NCBI GenBank assembly: GCA_964614945.1
Contig: CAZTNW010000004.1
Span: 180,231 to 244,230 of the forward strand
DNA length: 64,000 nt
DNA from: CAZTNW01 sp964614945
GTDB taxonomy: Bacteria; Caldisericota; JANLFM01
Direction of reading: 5' to 3'
Part shown: in pieces, positions 42,029 through 50,740 of the stretch
Layout: every line of letters starts with the position of its first letter
Numbering within the stretch: position 1 is the stretch's first letter
Notes under the pieces: model-generated
What the model saw: the letters and a program-made list of their open reading frames with translations, nothing else
Databases searched by the model: none
Told to the model about the DNA's origin: nothing
Made by a program: the position numbers and the translations under genes

Positions 42029-43774
42029 CTATTTTTCCTCCCTTGGAGAGAAAGCTCGGGGAAGGCGGCCGGTGAAGTCCTCTATGTATTGCGAGAAGCG
42101 CTCTCGCTCAACCTCTTTCATCCTACTGATTTCCTCCACTTCCGAGCGGTTAATGATTTCATCGATGGCCAGTTCTCCGGCACGAAGCTTATCTGCGGCC
42201 AGATCATGGAAGGTGAGAATGGTCTTGAGCATTCCGTATTGCTTAGAAGTAGGGCAATAGCCGTCGATCAGCGAATAGGCGTTCTGCTGGAGGAAATCTT
42301 CCCGCAGCATCTTACCTGCCTCGATAATCAGCCGCTCATTATCTTGAAGAGCGTCAGGGCCCACGAGCTGAACTACCTCCTGCAGTGCCGCCTCTTCCTG
42401 CAGTAGAGCTATTGCCTTTTTTCGAAGTCCGACAAATTCCATCGAAACCTCTTTTTCATACCAGTTATTGAGCTGTTCGGCATAAAGAGAGTAGCTGCGA
42501 TGCCAGTTGATTGCCGGGAAATGTCGCCGGTTGGCGAGAGCGGCGTCCAGCGCCCAGAAAGTCCCCACGATGCGTAGCGTGGCCTGGGTGACGGGCTCCG
42601 AGAAGTCCCCTCCCGGGGGAGATACAGCTCCAATAACTGTGACGGAGCCAACTCTCCGATCTTTTCCCAGGCAGACCGTGCGCCCCGCCCTCTCATAAAA
42701 AGCCGCCAGACGGCTGGAGAGATAAGTGGGGTATCCTTCCTCTCCCGGCATCTCCTCCAGCCGGGAAGAAATTTCGCGCAGGGCCTCCGCCCAACGGCTG
42801 GTGGAATCAGCCATCAGGGCTACAGAGAGACCCTGATCGCGGAAGTACTCGGCAATAGTGATCCCCGTATAAATGGAGGCCTCTCGAGCGGCTACCGGCA
42901 TGTTGGACGTATTGGCCACGAGAACGGTTCTTTCCATCAGAGGCCTTCCCGTATTGGGATCCAGGAGCTCGGGAAAGTCGGTGAGAACCTCGGTCATCTC
43001 GTTGCCTCTTTCCCCGCAGCCGACATAGATAATCACCTGTGCATTTCCAAATTTAGCCAGTGTCTGTTGCACAACTGTTTTACCCGAGCCGAAAGGGCCG
43101 GGAATGGCGGCTGTTCCTCCCATAGCCACCGGAAAGAGGGTGTCAAAGATCCTTTGTCCTGTCACGAAGAGTTCATCTGGATCCATTTTGCTTACGATGG
43201 GGCGGGGTAGTCTCACGGGCCATCGTTGCATCATGCTCAAGCTGACTCCGCCCTCTAACCCACAGACGGTATCGTCGACGGTAAATTCTCCTCTGGCGAT
43301 CTCCTTCACTTTTCCCGAAATAGCCGGGGGTACGAGGATCTTATGGCGTAAGCTCTCCGTTTCCTGCACGAAACCGATAGCATCTCCTCCTTCCACTCGT
43401 TCTCCCTTTTTCACGAGAGGCTCGAACTGCCACTTTTTATCGGTGGGCAAAGCGCTAGCGGAGATTCCCCTGGCAATAAAGTCCCCCGAGAGGGAGCGCA
43501 GGGTTTCCAATGGTCTTTGGATGCCGTCGAAAATTGAAGAAAGGAGGCCAGGTCCTAACTCTACGGCCAGGGGAGCGTTCGTGCTGACGGCCGGTTCCCC
43601 GATGAAGAGACCTGAGGTATCCTCATAGACCTGGATGAAAGCCGTGTCCTGGTCAAGACGAATGATTTCTCCCACGAGTCCTTCCCTGCCCACTTTGACG
43701 ATGTCGTACATGCGGCAGCCAGTCATTCCTTTGGCGATCACTGCCGGACCGGCAATTTTTATTATTTCTCCCAT
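42029..43774 (-). CDS. atpA: A/V-type ATPase subunit A (catalytic)
   Basis: A 581-residue catalytic subunit. The Walker A region is IPGPFGSGKTVVQQ near residue 230, followed by YVGCGERGNEMTEVL with the catalytic Glu, MADSTSRWAEALREIS, and the bulge and non-homologous region typical of A subunits between residues about 115 and 185. It hydrolyses or makes ATP coupled to ion flow. The gene lies 5 nt after subunit F. Confidence 0.96.
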   Translation of the reverse strand: MGEIIKIAGPAVIAKGMTGCRMYDIVKVGREGLVGEIIRLDQDTAFIQVYEDTSGLFIGEPAVSTNAPLAVELGPGLLSSIFDGIQRPLETLRSLSGDFIARGISASALPTDKKWQFEPLVKKGERVEGGDAIGFVQETESLRHKILVPPAISGKVKEIARGEFTVDDTVCGLEGGVSLSMMQRWPVRLPRPIVSKMDPDELFVTGQRIFDTLFPVAMGGTAAIPGPFGSGKTVVQQTLAKFGNAQVIIYVGCGERGNEMTEVLTDFPELLDPNTGRPLMERTVLVANTSNMPVAAREASIYTGITIAEYFRDQGLSVALMADSTSRWAEALREISSRLEEMPGEEGYPTYLSSRLAAFYERAGRTVCLGKDRRVGSVTVIGAVSPPGGDFSEPVTQATLRIVGTFWALDAALANRRHFPAINWHRSYSLYAEQLNNWYEKEVSMEFVGLRKKAIALLQEEAALQEVVQLVGPDALQDNERLIIEAGKMLREDFLQQNAYSLIDGYCPTSKQYGMLKTILTFHDLAADKLRAGELAIDEIINRSEVEEISRMKEVERERFSQYIEDFTGRLPRAFSPREEK

Positions 43775-43779
43775 TTCTT

Positions 43780-44100
43780 TTACCTCAATTTCACGTAATA
43801 GCCGATTGCTTCCTTAACCATTTCCGCGATATGGTCCTGCTCCTCACCAATCTGACGGGGGGAAGGGTAGGAAATTATCAGGGGCCAATCTCTTTGCTTG
43901 ATCTTCCGCGAGTACTCCCTTTCAATCAGCTGCAGAAAATTCTCCTGGATGACGATGAGGCCAATTCGAGAATCGCTCAGGAGCTCGGAGAAAGCTTTCA
44001 GGCATTCCTCCTCATTCCGTGCGGAAACCACGTCTACTCCTCCGAGTCGAAAACCCGTACCGATATCCTGGTCCGTGAGGAAGCATACCTTATAGAACAA
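43780..44100 (-). CDS. atpF: A/V-type ATPase subunit F
   Basis: A 106-residue Rossmann-like subunit with VCFLTDQDIGTGFRLGGVDVV at the start and IGLIVIQENFLQLIE in the centre, as usual for subunit F. It binds the D shaft and modulates activity. It overlaps subunit C by 11 nt. Confidence 0.92.
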   Translation of the reverse strand: MFYKVCFLTDQDIGTGFRLGGVDVVSARNEEECLKAFSELLSDSRIGLIVIQENFLQLIEREYSRKIKQRDWPLIISYPSPRQIGEEQDHIAEMVKEAIGYYVKLR

Positions 44101-45115
44101 GCTTTTCCCTTACCGTGCCTGCTGGAAGATTATAGTTTTTTGCGTGGGCTAACAATCGCAAATTGGAAATCTCCACTTCTTTTTGATAGAGGAATGCTGT
44201 CATCAACCCCACGCCCAGGGGGTTATTCTGGTAGAGGCGCTTGCTGTCCGCAAAACCTCTTCTGCTGAGGGCAATTTCCAGCTCCTCCGCATTCCGGATT
44301 GCCTTGAAAGGGCGAAAACGCCGATCGATGGCTAATCTTGCCCAACCACGATCCAGCGTTTCCTTGCGCGAGAGAAGGAGAAAGCGGTCAAGAGTGAGGG
44401 ATCGACCCCCGGGAATGAACAGCTCGGTTAAACGTGCAGGTTTCTCATCGGAAAATTCCTGCAAGATGTAGGCGGAACGCAAGTTGAGCCAGTCGATCTT
44501 TTCCTGCCAGTAATGCCAGATAGATCGAGCCAACGGGGAAATGGACCTGGCAAGTTTCGCTTTAACCAGAGCAAAATAGCCCTTCTCCAATAGAATCTCC
44601 ACCTCTAAAGGATTTAGCCCTTCCCTGAGGGGCAGGGAGAGGATGACCTCGGAGAGGGGATGATGGAATAGGGAAAGGGTGCTGGCGATCTCCTTGATAT
44701 TCCGCGCTCGAGCCAACTCCTCGAGATGCCTGCTGCTGAGGAAGCCTGAGAGTGGGGGGCTATCCATCGATGCTTCCTTTTGGGAAAGACAGGCAGAGAC
44801 GATCAGCTTGAGATGATTTAAATCAAGAAGCCAGAGAGAAAAATCAAGGATGAGATTGACCTTCCCTTCTATGAAGGACCGGATTTTGACCAGGGTCTCC
44901 CGCCAGTGTAACGATAAAGCATAGTCCCACATTGCAATTCCTGAACGATCGGCTCGTGCTTCTTCAAGGCTCTTCGCGTACGGAGTGTTGTTCAATAAAG
45001 ACGCCATCGTTTCGAGTGAGGGTGACTGCAGAAGCTCCAACCAGTCCTTTTCCTTAAGAAAATGGCTGTGCATTCCTCTCAAGCGAGCGTTAATGTAACC
45101 TAAATCTGTGCTCAC
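44090..45115 (-). CDS. atpC: A/V-type ATPase subunit C
   Basis: A 341-residue helical subunit with the family start YINARLRGMHSHFL and a C-terminal FLYQKEVEISNLRLLAHAKNYNLP segment. It forms the funnel that connects the DF shaft to the membrane c-ring. It sits between E and F in the operon and abuts the subunit E stop. Confidence 0.9.
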   Translation of the reverse strand: MSTDLGYINARLRGMHSHFLKEKDWLELLQSPSLETMASLLNNTPYAKSLEEARADRSGIAMWDYALSLHWRETLVKIRSFIEGKVNLILDFSLWLLDLNHLKLIVSACLSQKEASMDSPPLSGFLSSRHLEELARARNIKEIASTLSLFHHPLSEVILSLPLREGLNPLEVEILLEKGYFALVKAKLARSISPLARSIWHYWQEKIDWLNLRSAYILQEFSDEKPARLTELFIPGGRSLTLDRFLLLSRKETLDRGWARLAIDRRFRPFKAIRNAEELEIALSRRGFADSKRLYQNNPLGVGLMTAFLYQKEVEISNLRLLAHAKNYNLPAGTVREKLVL

Positions 45116-45700
45116 CTATTTTCCCCAGAGGATTTTGCGCAATTTCACTACGAGTCGGGGCTCGGCTCTGCTCAGACGGTCAGGCAGAGTGTTGGATATC
45201 TCTACCTTTCCCTCCTCGGTGATCAACTTCAAACCGACCTTGATCGAGGGATCAGTCCGAATTTTTGCCTCAATTTTTTTTCGTTTTAAAAGGTTCTTCA
45301 GCAGATCTTGATCCTCGGGATGAACGAGGATCAATGTTTCGCCGGCGGCCGGTTTCCCCGATAAGACTTCCTCCAGCAGGAGCTCCATGATCACTTGATA
45401 GTCGGGGCTCAGACGATAGCCTTCCAGCTTTTCCCGCGTCTCAGCGAAAACCTTTTGAATCCAGACCGATTTTTCTTTGAGCAAGGAGGAGGAGAGCTGC
45501 AGATTCAAGGAATTACGTATTTTCTCTTTCTCCTTTTTCATCCAGAGGGCTACCTCTTGCTCGGCCTTCTTCAGCTGTGCTCCTGTTTCTTCATTCACCC
45601 TGCCCAACAGAGCGTCCGCTTCTTCTCTGGCCTCATGCAGGATTCTGCTCTTTTCCTGTTCAGCCTCTTCCCTCAGGAGGCTGGTCAGCTCGCTCTCCAT
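45116..45700 (-). CDS. atpE: A/V-type ATPase subunit E (peripheral stalk)
   Basis: A 194-residue protein with a long N-terminal coiled coil (about residues 1-100, Glu/Lys-rich) and a globular C-terminal head holding the KVGLKLITEEGKVEISNTL pattern of subunit E. It forms the peripheral stalk with the small coiled-coil subunit at 47897. Confidence 0.88.
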   Translation of the reverse strand: MESELTSLLREEAEQEKSRILHEAREEADALLGRVNEETGAQLKKAEQEVALWMKKEKEKIRNSLNLQLSSSLLKEKSVWIQKVFAETREKLEGYRLSPDYQVIMELLLEEVLSGKPAAGETLILVHPEDQDLLKNLLKRKKIEAKIRTDPSIKVGLKLITEEGKVEISNTLPDRLSRAEPRLVVKLRKILWGK

Positions 45701-46024
45701 TTAAGTCATAATCATGATGAGGAGCGCGACCACAAAACCGAGGATAATCATAGTCTCGGGAATGGCCTCTAAAACGACCATGATACCGGAGATTTCCGGC
45801 CTCTCGGCGAGAGCCCCTGCCGCCGCCGAGCCAATCTTCGCCTGAGCCCAGGCTGAGGCAAGAGCGCTTAGGCCGACTGCCAGAGCAGCTGCAATGGCTT
45901 TCCAATTGGCCCCAGAGGCCTGGGCTGTCGATGCCGCTTCTTCTCCCTCTGCGGCCAGGGCCACAGGGACTACGGCGAAGGATAAAGCGGCGAGGACGAG
46001 GATAAGAAACACGACTTTTTTCAT
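45701..46024 (-). CDS. atpK: A/V-type ATPase subunit K (c-ring proteolipid) with signal peptide
   Basis: A 107-residue proteolipid. Residues 1-25 look like a cleavable signal peptide (ending VALAA), as also known for the Thermus c subunit. Two membrane helices follow, with Q61 in the first and the ion-carrying E90 in IPET of the second. It is a single hairpin, not the duplicated form of eukaryotes. The ATG shares its A with the subunit I stop. Ion choice (H+ or Na+) cannot be told from these residues. Confidence 0.92.
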   Translation of the reverse strand: MKKVVFLILVLAALSFAVVPVALAAEGEEAASTAQASGANWKAIAAALAVGLSALASAWAQAKIGSAAAGALAERPEISGIMVVLEAIPETMIILGFVVALLIMIMT

Positions 46025-47895
46025 TATCTTGCTCCTTTCATTTTGGTTTTTGCCAATGGTTTAAAGGCACTGCCTGAGAAATCATGGTATTTGAACTTCG
46101 AGAAGAACTCAACGAAATGGAGCCTGGCCGATTGGATGATCGGGCTTATCACCCCGAGGGTAAAGAAGAGGAGATGAGCAATGATAGTGATCAGGACGGC
46201 GACGAACACATTTGAGAAGAGGCCGCCCATGGTATTGGCTGCAAAAGCAAGATAGACGGAAGAGATACCGATGCCGAAAAGACGAGCGTACGAAAGAATA
46301 TTGCCTGTGACCGAAAGAGGCTCAATCAACCCCATAATTGGTCCTTTGACGAAAATTACGCTTCCCCAGCCGCCGAAAAGCATGGCTAAGCTGAGGTAGG
46401 TTGTCAACGATTTCGCTTTATCCGGGATCAGGCCGACCAATGTGAAGACAAGCAGGAGCGCTCCAATAATCCAGAACACTAACCCCAGTGCCTCGATCGC
46501 CTCCTTGTATTCCCTTTCTCGCAAGGAAAGGTAAACCTGGATGAAAAAACCGAGGAATATTTGAATCAGGCCCAAAGCCAGAGCGATGATGAGAAAGGTT
46601 GTGAGGGCGTGCATGCGATCGAGGATAAGCGGGTGGAGCCCGATCGATTCTCCCAGAGTGCCGAAAAGCTCACCGAAAGCCAAACCGAACACAATTGTCC
46701 AGCCCGCGCAGAGGATTCCGATCAGAGCGATTGACCGAAAGACACGTTTGCGGCCCCTGACATAAATTAGCAGGAAGGGGATCAGCAAGAGTAGGCCGTA
46801 GCCTATATCGCCGATGATTAAGCCGAAAAAGAGAGGAAAGAAAATGCCCATGATCGGGGTGGGATCGATCCGGCCATAGCGGGGAAGACGGAAAATCCCC
46901 AGGATTAACTCGAACGGACGAAAGATCCTTGAGTTCTCTAAAAGAACCGGTACTTCCTTCCTCTCCTCTTCTGTAATGAGGAGTTCCTCCAGCAAGAGCT
47001 GGCCTCCAAAGTTTTCCCTCAGCTTCAGACCGAGTCGCTTCATCATTTTCTGGGGGATCCAGCCTTCAAGCAGGAAGGTGAAGCGAGAGGAAGAAGCAAG
47101 CGCTCGCGCTCCTTCTTTTTCCAGTTCATCCTTCAGCTGACATCTGAGATGCAACAGATGCGGGCCTTGCTGGATTTTGATGTTTTTGAATTGCTCGTCG
47201 AGGCTGCAGATCTCAGCTGGAAGAGAAATCAGGCGTTCTTTCATTTTCTGTGAGGCTTCCAGCACCGAGAGCCCCCGAGCCAAGGAAGGAAGCTGTAGTT
47301 CTTTTACCCCAAACTGATTCAAGAGGGAGCGAACCTTCTCCTCGTCGGATATTAGAAAAGCTACCGCGCAGGTAATTAAGTTCTCCTCCATCATCCGGTG
47401 GTGGACCTCCACTCGCCCATCCGTCGAAGCGGTCAATGCTTCCCTCAATTTTGAGAAAGTTTTCTTATCGCGCGAATGCAGAAGAAACCCGAGGACTTGG
47501 AAATGTTGGCTATTCTCCAGGGCTTTTAAAAACGGAAGCAGGTAATTCAGGATTTTCTCGTAAGAACGGAGAAAATCGAGCTCTTCCTTGCTTGCAAGAG
47601 TATAGGCATTAAGTTGCAGTGTCTTCGCTTCGATTCTTTCCGGCGGCAAAGCCGGGGAATCCGATATATCTGGGATTCCCCGGCCGAGGAGAGCGAGGAG
47701 ACTTTCTACTCGTTGCAGGCGATCCTGAATAGACTGTAGCGATTTCTCTCTGACCGTCGGGTCAGCATAGGGCAAGTGATCCCCCTCGCGGATTTTCTGG
47801 ATATGGAAATAACCCTCATTTTGCAGAAATTCCAGGGCCTGCGGAAGGAGGCTTTTTTTTCCCACGAGAAGAACTTTCTTCATGCGAGCGATCAT
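46024..47895 (-). CDS. atpI: A/V-type ATPase subunit I (membrane stator, a-subunit type)
   Basis: A 623-residue subunit with a helical and beta cytoplasmic N-terminal half (about residues 1-320) and a C-terminal half of about seven to eight membrane helices. The half-channel region shows GLIIGDIGYGLLLL and the conserved Arg in ILSYARLFGIG. It forms the ion path next to the K ring and anchors the peripheral stalks. Confidence 0.94.
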   Translation of the reverse strand: MIARMKKVLLVGKKSLLPQALEFLQNEGYFHIQKIREGDHLPYADPTVREKSLQSIQDRLQRVESLLALLGRGIPDISDSPALPPERIEAKTLQLNAYTLASKEELDFLRSYEKILNYLLPFLKALENSQHFQVLGFLLHSRDKKTFSKLREALTASTDGRVEVHHRMMEENLITCAVAFLISDEEKVRSLLNQFGVKELQLPSLARGLSVLEASQKMKERLISLPAEICSLDEQFKNIKIQQGPHLLHLRCQLKDELEKEGARALASSSRFTFLLEGWIPQKMMKRLGLKLRENFGGQLLLEELLITEEERKEVPVLLENSRIFRPFELILGIFRLPRYGRIDPTPIMGIFFPLFFGLIIGDIGYGLLLLIPFLLIYVRGRKRVFRSIALIGILCAGWTIVFGLAFGELFGTLGESIGLHPLILDRMHALTTFLIIALALGLIQIFLGFFIQVYLSLREREYKEAIEALGLVFWIIGALLLVFTLVGLIPDKAKSLTTYLSLAMLFGGWGSVIFVKGPIMGLIEPLSVTGNILSYARLFGIGISSVYLAFAANTMGGLFSNVFVAVLITIIAHLLFFTLGVISPIIQSARLHFVEFFSKFKYHDFSGSAFKPLAKTKMKGAR

Positions 47896-47896
47896 T

Positions 47897-48247
47897 TTAT
47901 TTAGGCAGCACTTCTTCCAGGACTAATTTTACTGCTTCTTGAAAATTTTCCTGTGCTCTGGCCGTATCTTCCTTTTTTTGTTGCTCGAGCAGTCGCTGGC
48001 TCTCTGCTTTCATTTGCGATCGCTCGTCTTTTATCCGGCTCTCAGCCTCAACCCACAGAGAGGAAATTTTTTCCTCAGTCCGCAAGCGAGTAGATCTAAC
48101 CTCTTCCTGCGCCTGTTCTTTCAGCCTCTGGGCATACTCCTGGGCTTCTTTCAAGTTCGATTCGAGCTCCAGCTCTTTCTGCCGGATTATTTCCAGGGGA
48201 TTTGGGCCGCTCGGGCTCTCTCTTTCTTGTGCGGAACCTTTTTGCAT
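47897..48247 (-). CDS. A/V-type ATPase small coiled-coil stalk subunit (H/G)
   Basis: A 116-residue, highly charged protein that is one continuous predicted coiled coil. It stands immediately upstream of subunit I, where the AhaH/NtpF-type subunit is encoded in other operons. Sequence alone would not identify it; position and composition do. It would pair with subunit E in the peripheral stalk. GGGAGGA precedes its ATG. Confidence 0.8.
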   Translation of the reverse strand: MQKGSAQERESPSGPNPLEIIRQKELELESNLKEAQEYAQRLKEQAQEEVRSTRLRTEEKISSLWVEAESRIKDERSQMKAESQRLLEQQKKEDTARAQENFQEAVKLVLEEVLPK

Positions 48248-48277
48248 ATTCCAGCGATCCTCCCTTAACTAAAGCGA

Positions 48278-48306
48278 ATAATATAAAAAGTGCTGATAAA
48301 AAACAA
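48278..48306 (-). promoter_or_regulatory. Candidate promoter of the A/V-ATPase operon
   Basis: On the minus strand, TTGTTT (48301-48306) and TATTAT (48278-48283) are 17 bp apart, about 30 bp before the first ATPase gene. The -35 box lies inside the right arm of the HU terminator hairpin, so the two signals overlap. Confidence 0.45.
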
Positions 48307-48336
48307 GTGTAGGGGAGTACTCCCCTACACTTGTTT
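48301..48336 (-). terminator. Intrinsic terminator of the HU gene
   Basis: A perfect 36-nt palindrome (two 18-nt arms, centre GTAC) lies 22 nt after the HU stop. On the minus strand the right arm ends in TTT and runs into further T residues. The arms can also pair on the plus strand, but no plus-strand gene needs it. Confidence 0.85.
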
Positions 48337-48358
48337 GAATCTTATTGGCCCTTGCTGC

Positions 48359-48631
48359 CTACTTCACAGCATCCTTGAGCATCTTACCTGGTGTGAATTT
48401 CGGTACTTTCTTGGCAGGGATGGTGATAGCTTTGCGGGTGCGGGGATTGACTCCCTTGCGCGCAGCCCTCTTGGCCACGGAGATGGTCATAAAGTTGACA
48501 AGTTGTACCTTTTTCCCCTTCTTCAAGGTGTCGACTACGTTGCTCTGGAAGCTGTTGATGAAGGCCTCTACGTCTTTCTTCTTTGCCCCAATATCCATGG
48601 CAACCTTGTCAATCAATTCCTGCTTATTCAA
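48359..48631 (-). CDS. hup: DNA-binding protein HU
   Basis: A 90-residue histone-like protein with the standard start NKQELIDKVA and the DNA-binding arm GVNPRTRKAITIPAKKVPKFTPGK. It bends and compacts DNA as a dimer. A GTG lies three codons upstream (48640), but it overlaps the ribosome site GGAGGTG. TTG 48631 restores the normal family start with correct spacing and is preferred. Confidence 0.95.
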   Translation of the reverse strand: MNKQELIDKVAMDIGAKKKDVEAFINSFQSNVVDTLKKGKKVQLVNFMTISVAKRAARKGVNPRTRKAITIPAKKVPKFTPGKMLKDAVK

Positions 48632-48710
48632 TTTTTTCACCTCCTCATCCAGACTCGTTTCTCAGGTTTCTGAGCGAACGGTGCTTGAAAACATAACGTT
48701 TTCCGGACAT

Positions 48711-48738
48711 ATTATACTGGAATCTCTCATGAAATCAA
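48711..48738 (-). promoter_or_regulatory. Strong promoter of the HU gene
   Basis: TTGATT (48733-48738) and TATAAT (48711-48716) on the minus strand are 16 bp apart. An A/T-only stretch of about 20 bp (48741-48757) directly upstream could be an UP element. This fits the high expression expected of HU. Confidence 0.75.
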
Positions 48739-48812
48739 GCCTTTTTTAAAAAAAATTTTCCCAAGGCAATCAGGGACAATAATTTTTGATTCTGAAGAGT
48801 GGAAAGCCTGAT

Positions 48813-49427
48813 TTATTCAGTAATAATAATCTCTATGCCGACCGTTGCCCAATCATAGACGATTTTGGCACTTTCCGGGGTGAGACCCACGCAGCCGTGA
48901 CTGCCGGTCCAGGAGGGGTCCTTGCCGAAGTACTCTAATGGCTTCCAGTAATTCCCGTGGATGGCGTAAATTCTTCCGATGAAGAAGAGGACCCAGGGGA
49001 CATTTTCTACCCTGTATTCACGCGGTGTGCCACGTTCTCCTTCCATGGTTACTGATCTGTACTTCTCCAGAACCTGGTAGCGTCCTGGAGGAGTTTCCAT
49101 CCCGGTTTGCCCTGTTAGAGTAGGGAACTTGGCGACGATCTTGCTGTCTTCAATTAAGTAGAGTGTCTGCAAGCTTAAGGAGACGAGGATAACTTTCGAG
49201 GAAGCGTTGTAAAGGGAGTGTACTTCCGCGAGAAGGGCTTCGGTTTGCGGGGCGTATATTTCTAGAAACTGCGCCGAAGATTTGAGGAAAATGCCGGAAA
49301 ATGAAAGAAAATCAGAGAATGAACCGGGAACGAGAACTGGCTCTGATTCCGCCAGAACCGATCCCCACAGCGAGGCCATCAGGAGGAAAACCAATATGAA
49401 GCCGAGTGCGGCAGATATCCTGTTCAT
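48813..49427 (-). CDS. L,D-transpeptidase (YkuD family), exported
   Basis: A 204-residue protein with an N-terminal signal or anchor (about residues 5-26) and a YkuD domain. Active-site elements are H157-G-N and S176-H-G-C179, with C179 the nucleophile; the Arg that usually follows (SHGCxR) is Gly181 here. The domain would form 3-3 cross-links or attach proteins to peptidoglycan. A well-formed promoter with a palindrome lies about 110 nt upstream. The neighbouring NlpC/P60 gene suggests a wall-remodelling pair. Confidence 0.85.
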   Translation of the reverse strand: MNRISAALGFILVFLLMASLWGSVLAESEPVLVPGSFSDFLSFSGIFLKSSAQFLEIYAPQTEALLAEVHSLYNASSKVILVSLSLQTLYLIEDSKIVAKFPTLTGQTGMETPPGRYQVLEKYRSVTMEGERGTPREYRVENVPWVLFFIGRIYAIHGNYWKPLEYFGKDPSWTGSHGCVGLTPESAKIVYDWATVGIEIIITE

Positions 49428-49542
49428 AGCTCTACACTTTAGACGGCTTTCACCGCTGTATTGTTCAGCAAATTCCGTGCCAAAAAGCGCAGAACTTCTA
49501 AACTAGATCCGGAGAGGAAGACCTCTCGAAGGAAGAAAGGGG

Positions 49543-49572
49543 AAGATAGTAAGGATCTTGACAATTGTCAAG
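49543..49572 (-). promoter_or_regulatory. Promoter of the L,D-transpeptidase gene with overlapping 16-bp palindrome
   Basis: On the minus strand, TTGACA (49566-49571) and TATCTT (49543-49548) are 17 bp apart. The -35 box is part of CTTGACAATTGTCAAG (49557-49572), a perfect 16-bp palindrome and possible operator. It overlaps the end of the NlpC/P60 gene. The leader of about 105 nt also contains a GAGAGG/CCTCTC hairpin. Confidence 0.6.
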
Positions 49573-50713
49573 GAATCAGTCGCCGGGCTCCCCAGTAGTG
49601 GTTCAGGTAGAATCCTTCGAGCTTCTCGTAGGAAATCACATTTCCCGGTTCCGGGGCGTGAATAAAAATATTGTCACCAACCCAAATACCCAGGTGAGAG
49701 ATGCCGTAGCGATAGGTGTTCTGAAAGAATATCACGTCTCCCGGGAGTAAATTCGCGAATTCCACCGGGGCGCCATAGTTGGAAATCGCTTCTGCGCCGT
49801 GCGGCAAGGAAATTCCTAATTCACCGAAGACGTACATGACGAAGCCGGAGCAGTCAAACCCTACTTCGGGCGAAGCACCACCCCAAACGTAGGGAATCCC
49901 CAGGTACTTTTCTGCAGTGGAGACAATAAGAGAATCTGAAGAGGCGGTGATCCCAACCCTGGAAGAGTGGATATCGACGGGCGCATTTTCAGCTCTTTCG
50001 CTGGGTTGCCCTCCGAGCGCCGTGACAATGGAATTCGGGTCCGTATCAGCCAGGTACTCACCGAAAACCCAGGCCTGTTGGCGCTCGTGCTCAATCAAGC
50101 ACCAGCCGTTTTCCTCATCAACAATCTTTACCAGCGTTCCTCCTGATAGAACATCGACTCGCGGAGATTCAACATCAGGGCCCGATCGCACGTTCAATGC
50201 CCCCACTGTCACGAACTTAACCTGGGTGTGTTCCAGGGCAGGCAGGAGAGAAGAATCGACCCGACCAGGATCGACGAGAAACTCACTTTTCATCCACCCT
50301 ACCTGGTCGCGATACAGCACCTTGCTCCACCCTTCTTTTTCTTCAAGCACGGAAAGAGCAGTACTGTAAGGAGCTTGATCCAGAATTGTTCCTTCCAGGC
50401 TTGGTTCTGAGCGCAGGCGCAGGAACTCGGCATCTACCGCTTTCTGCACCTTGCACCTCAAATACTGGGCGAAAACCCAGCCTTCCAGGTTCCCCGCCTG
50501 GACTTTCGCCCACCCTTCCTGTTTGCCGATTACGGCAATTTCGTCTCCCTCAAGAAAACTGGCCAGGATGTCATAGGAAGTCCCCGGGCCCGAACGAAGG
50601 CGCAGACCGTCCCCCGTGACGACATGGGAAGGTGAGGCAGAGGCCCAGGCTAACTGTGGCCAGAGCAAAAAGAGGCCCAGAATTAACGAAAAAACCGCAG
50701 CTTTCTTCAGCAA
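49568..50713 (-). CDS. NlpC/P60 endopeptidase with three SH3b domains
   Basis: A 381-residue exported wall hydrolase. The order is signal peptide (about 1-25), SH3b repeats at about 30-86, 90-147 and 165-222, then an NlpC/P60 domain with catalytic C288 (FDCSGF), H340 (SHLGIW) and H352. Such enzymes cut D-Glu-DAP type bonds in peptidoglycan, and the SH3b domains bind the wall. The start is TTG 50713 after GGGAGG. It lies 27 nt after the frameshifted transaldolase gene and may share its transcript. Confidence 0.92.
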   Translation of the reverse strand: MLKKAAVFSLILGLFLLWPQLAWASASPSHVVTGDGLRLRSGPGTSYDILASFLEGDEIAVIGKQEGWAKVQAGNLEGWVFAQYLRCKVQKAVDAEFLRLRSEPSLEGTILDQAPYSTALSVLEEKEGWSKVLYRDQVGWMKSEFLVDPGRVDSSLLPALEHTQVKFVTVGALNVRSGPDVESPRVDVLSGGTLVKIVDEENGWCLIEHERQQAWVFGEYLADTDPNSIVTALGGQPSERAENAPVDIHSSRVGITASSDSLIVSTAEKYLGIPYVWGGASPEVGFDCSGFVMYVFGELGISLPHGAEAISNYGAPVEFANLLPGDVIFFQNTYRYGISHLGIWVGDNIFIHAPEPGNVISYEKLEGFYLNHYWGARRLIP

Positions 50714-50740
50714 AAACAGCCCTCCCGATCCTCAGGTTCT

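Noticed and set aside
45701..46024. Na+ specificity of the ATPase from Q61, E90 and T91 of subunit K
   Set aside because: These residues resemble Na+-binding c-rings, but the proton-pumping Thermus c subunit, as I recall it, has the same Gln and PET motif. The sequence does not decide the ion.
48745..48812. Terminator for the L,D-transpeptidase gene
   Set aside because: The region is AT-rich with a T-run, but I could not find a stable hairpin. The sequence is better explained as an UP element of the HU promoter.
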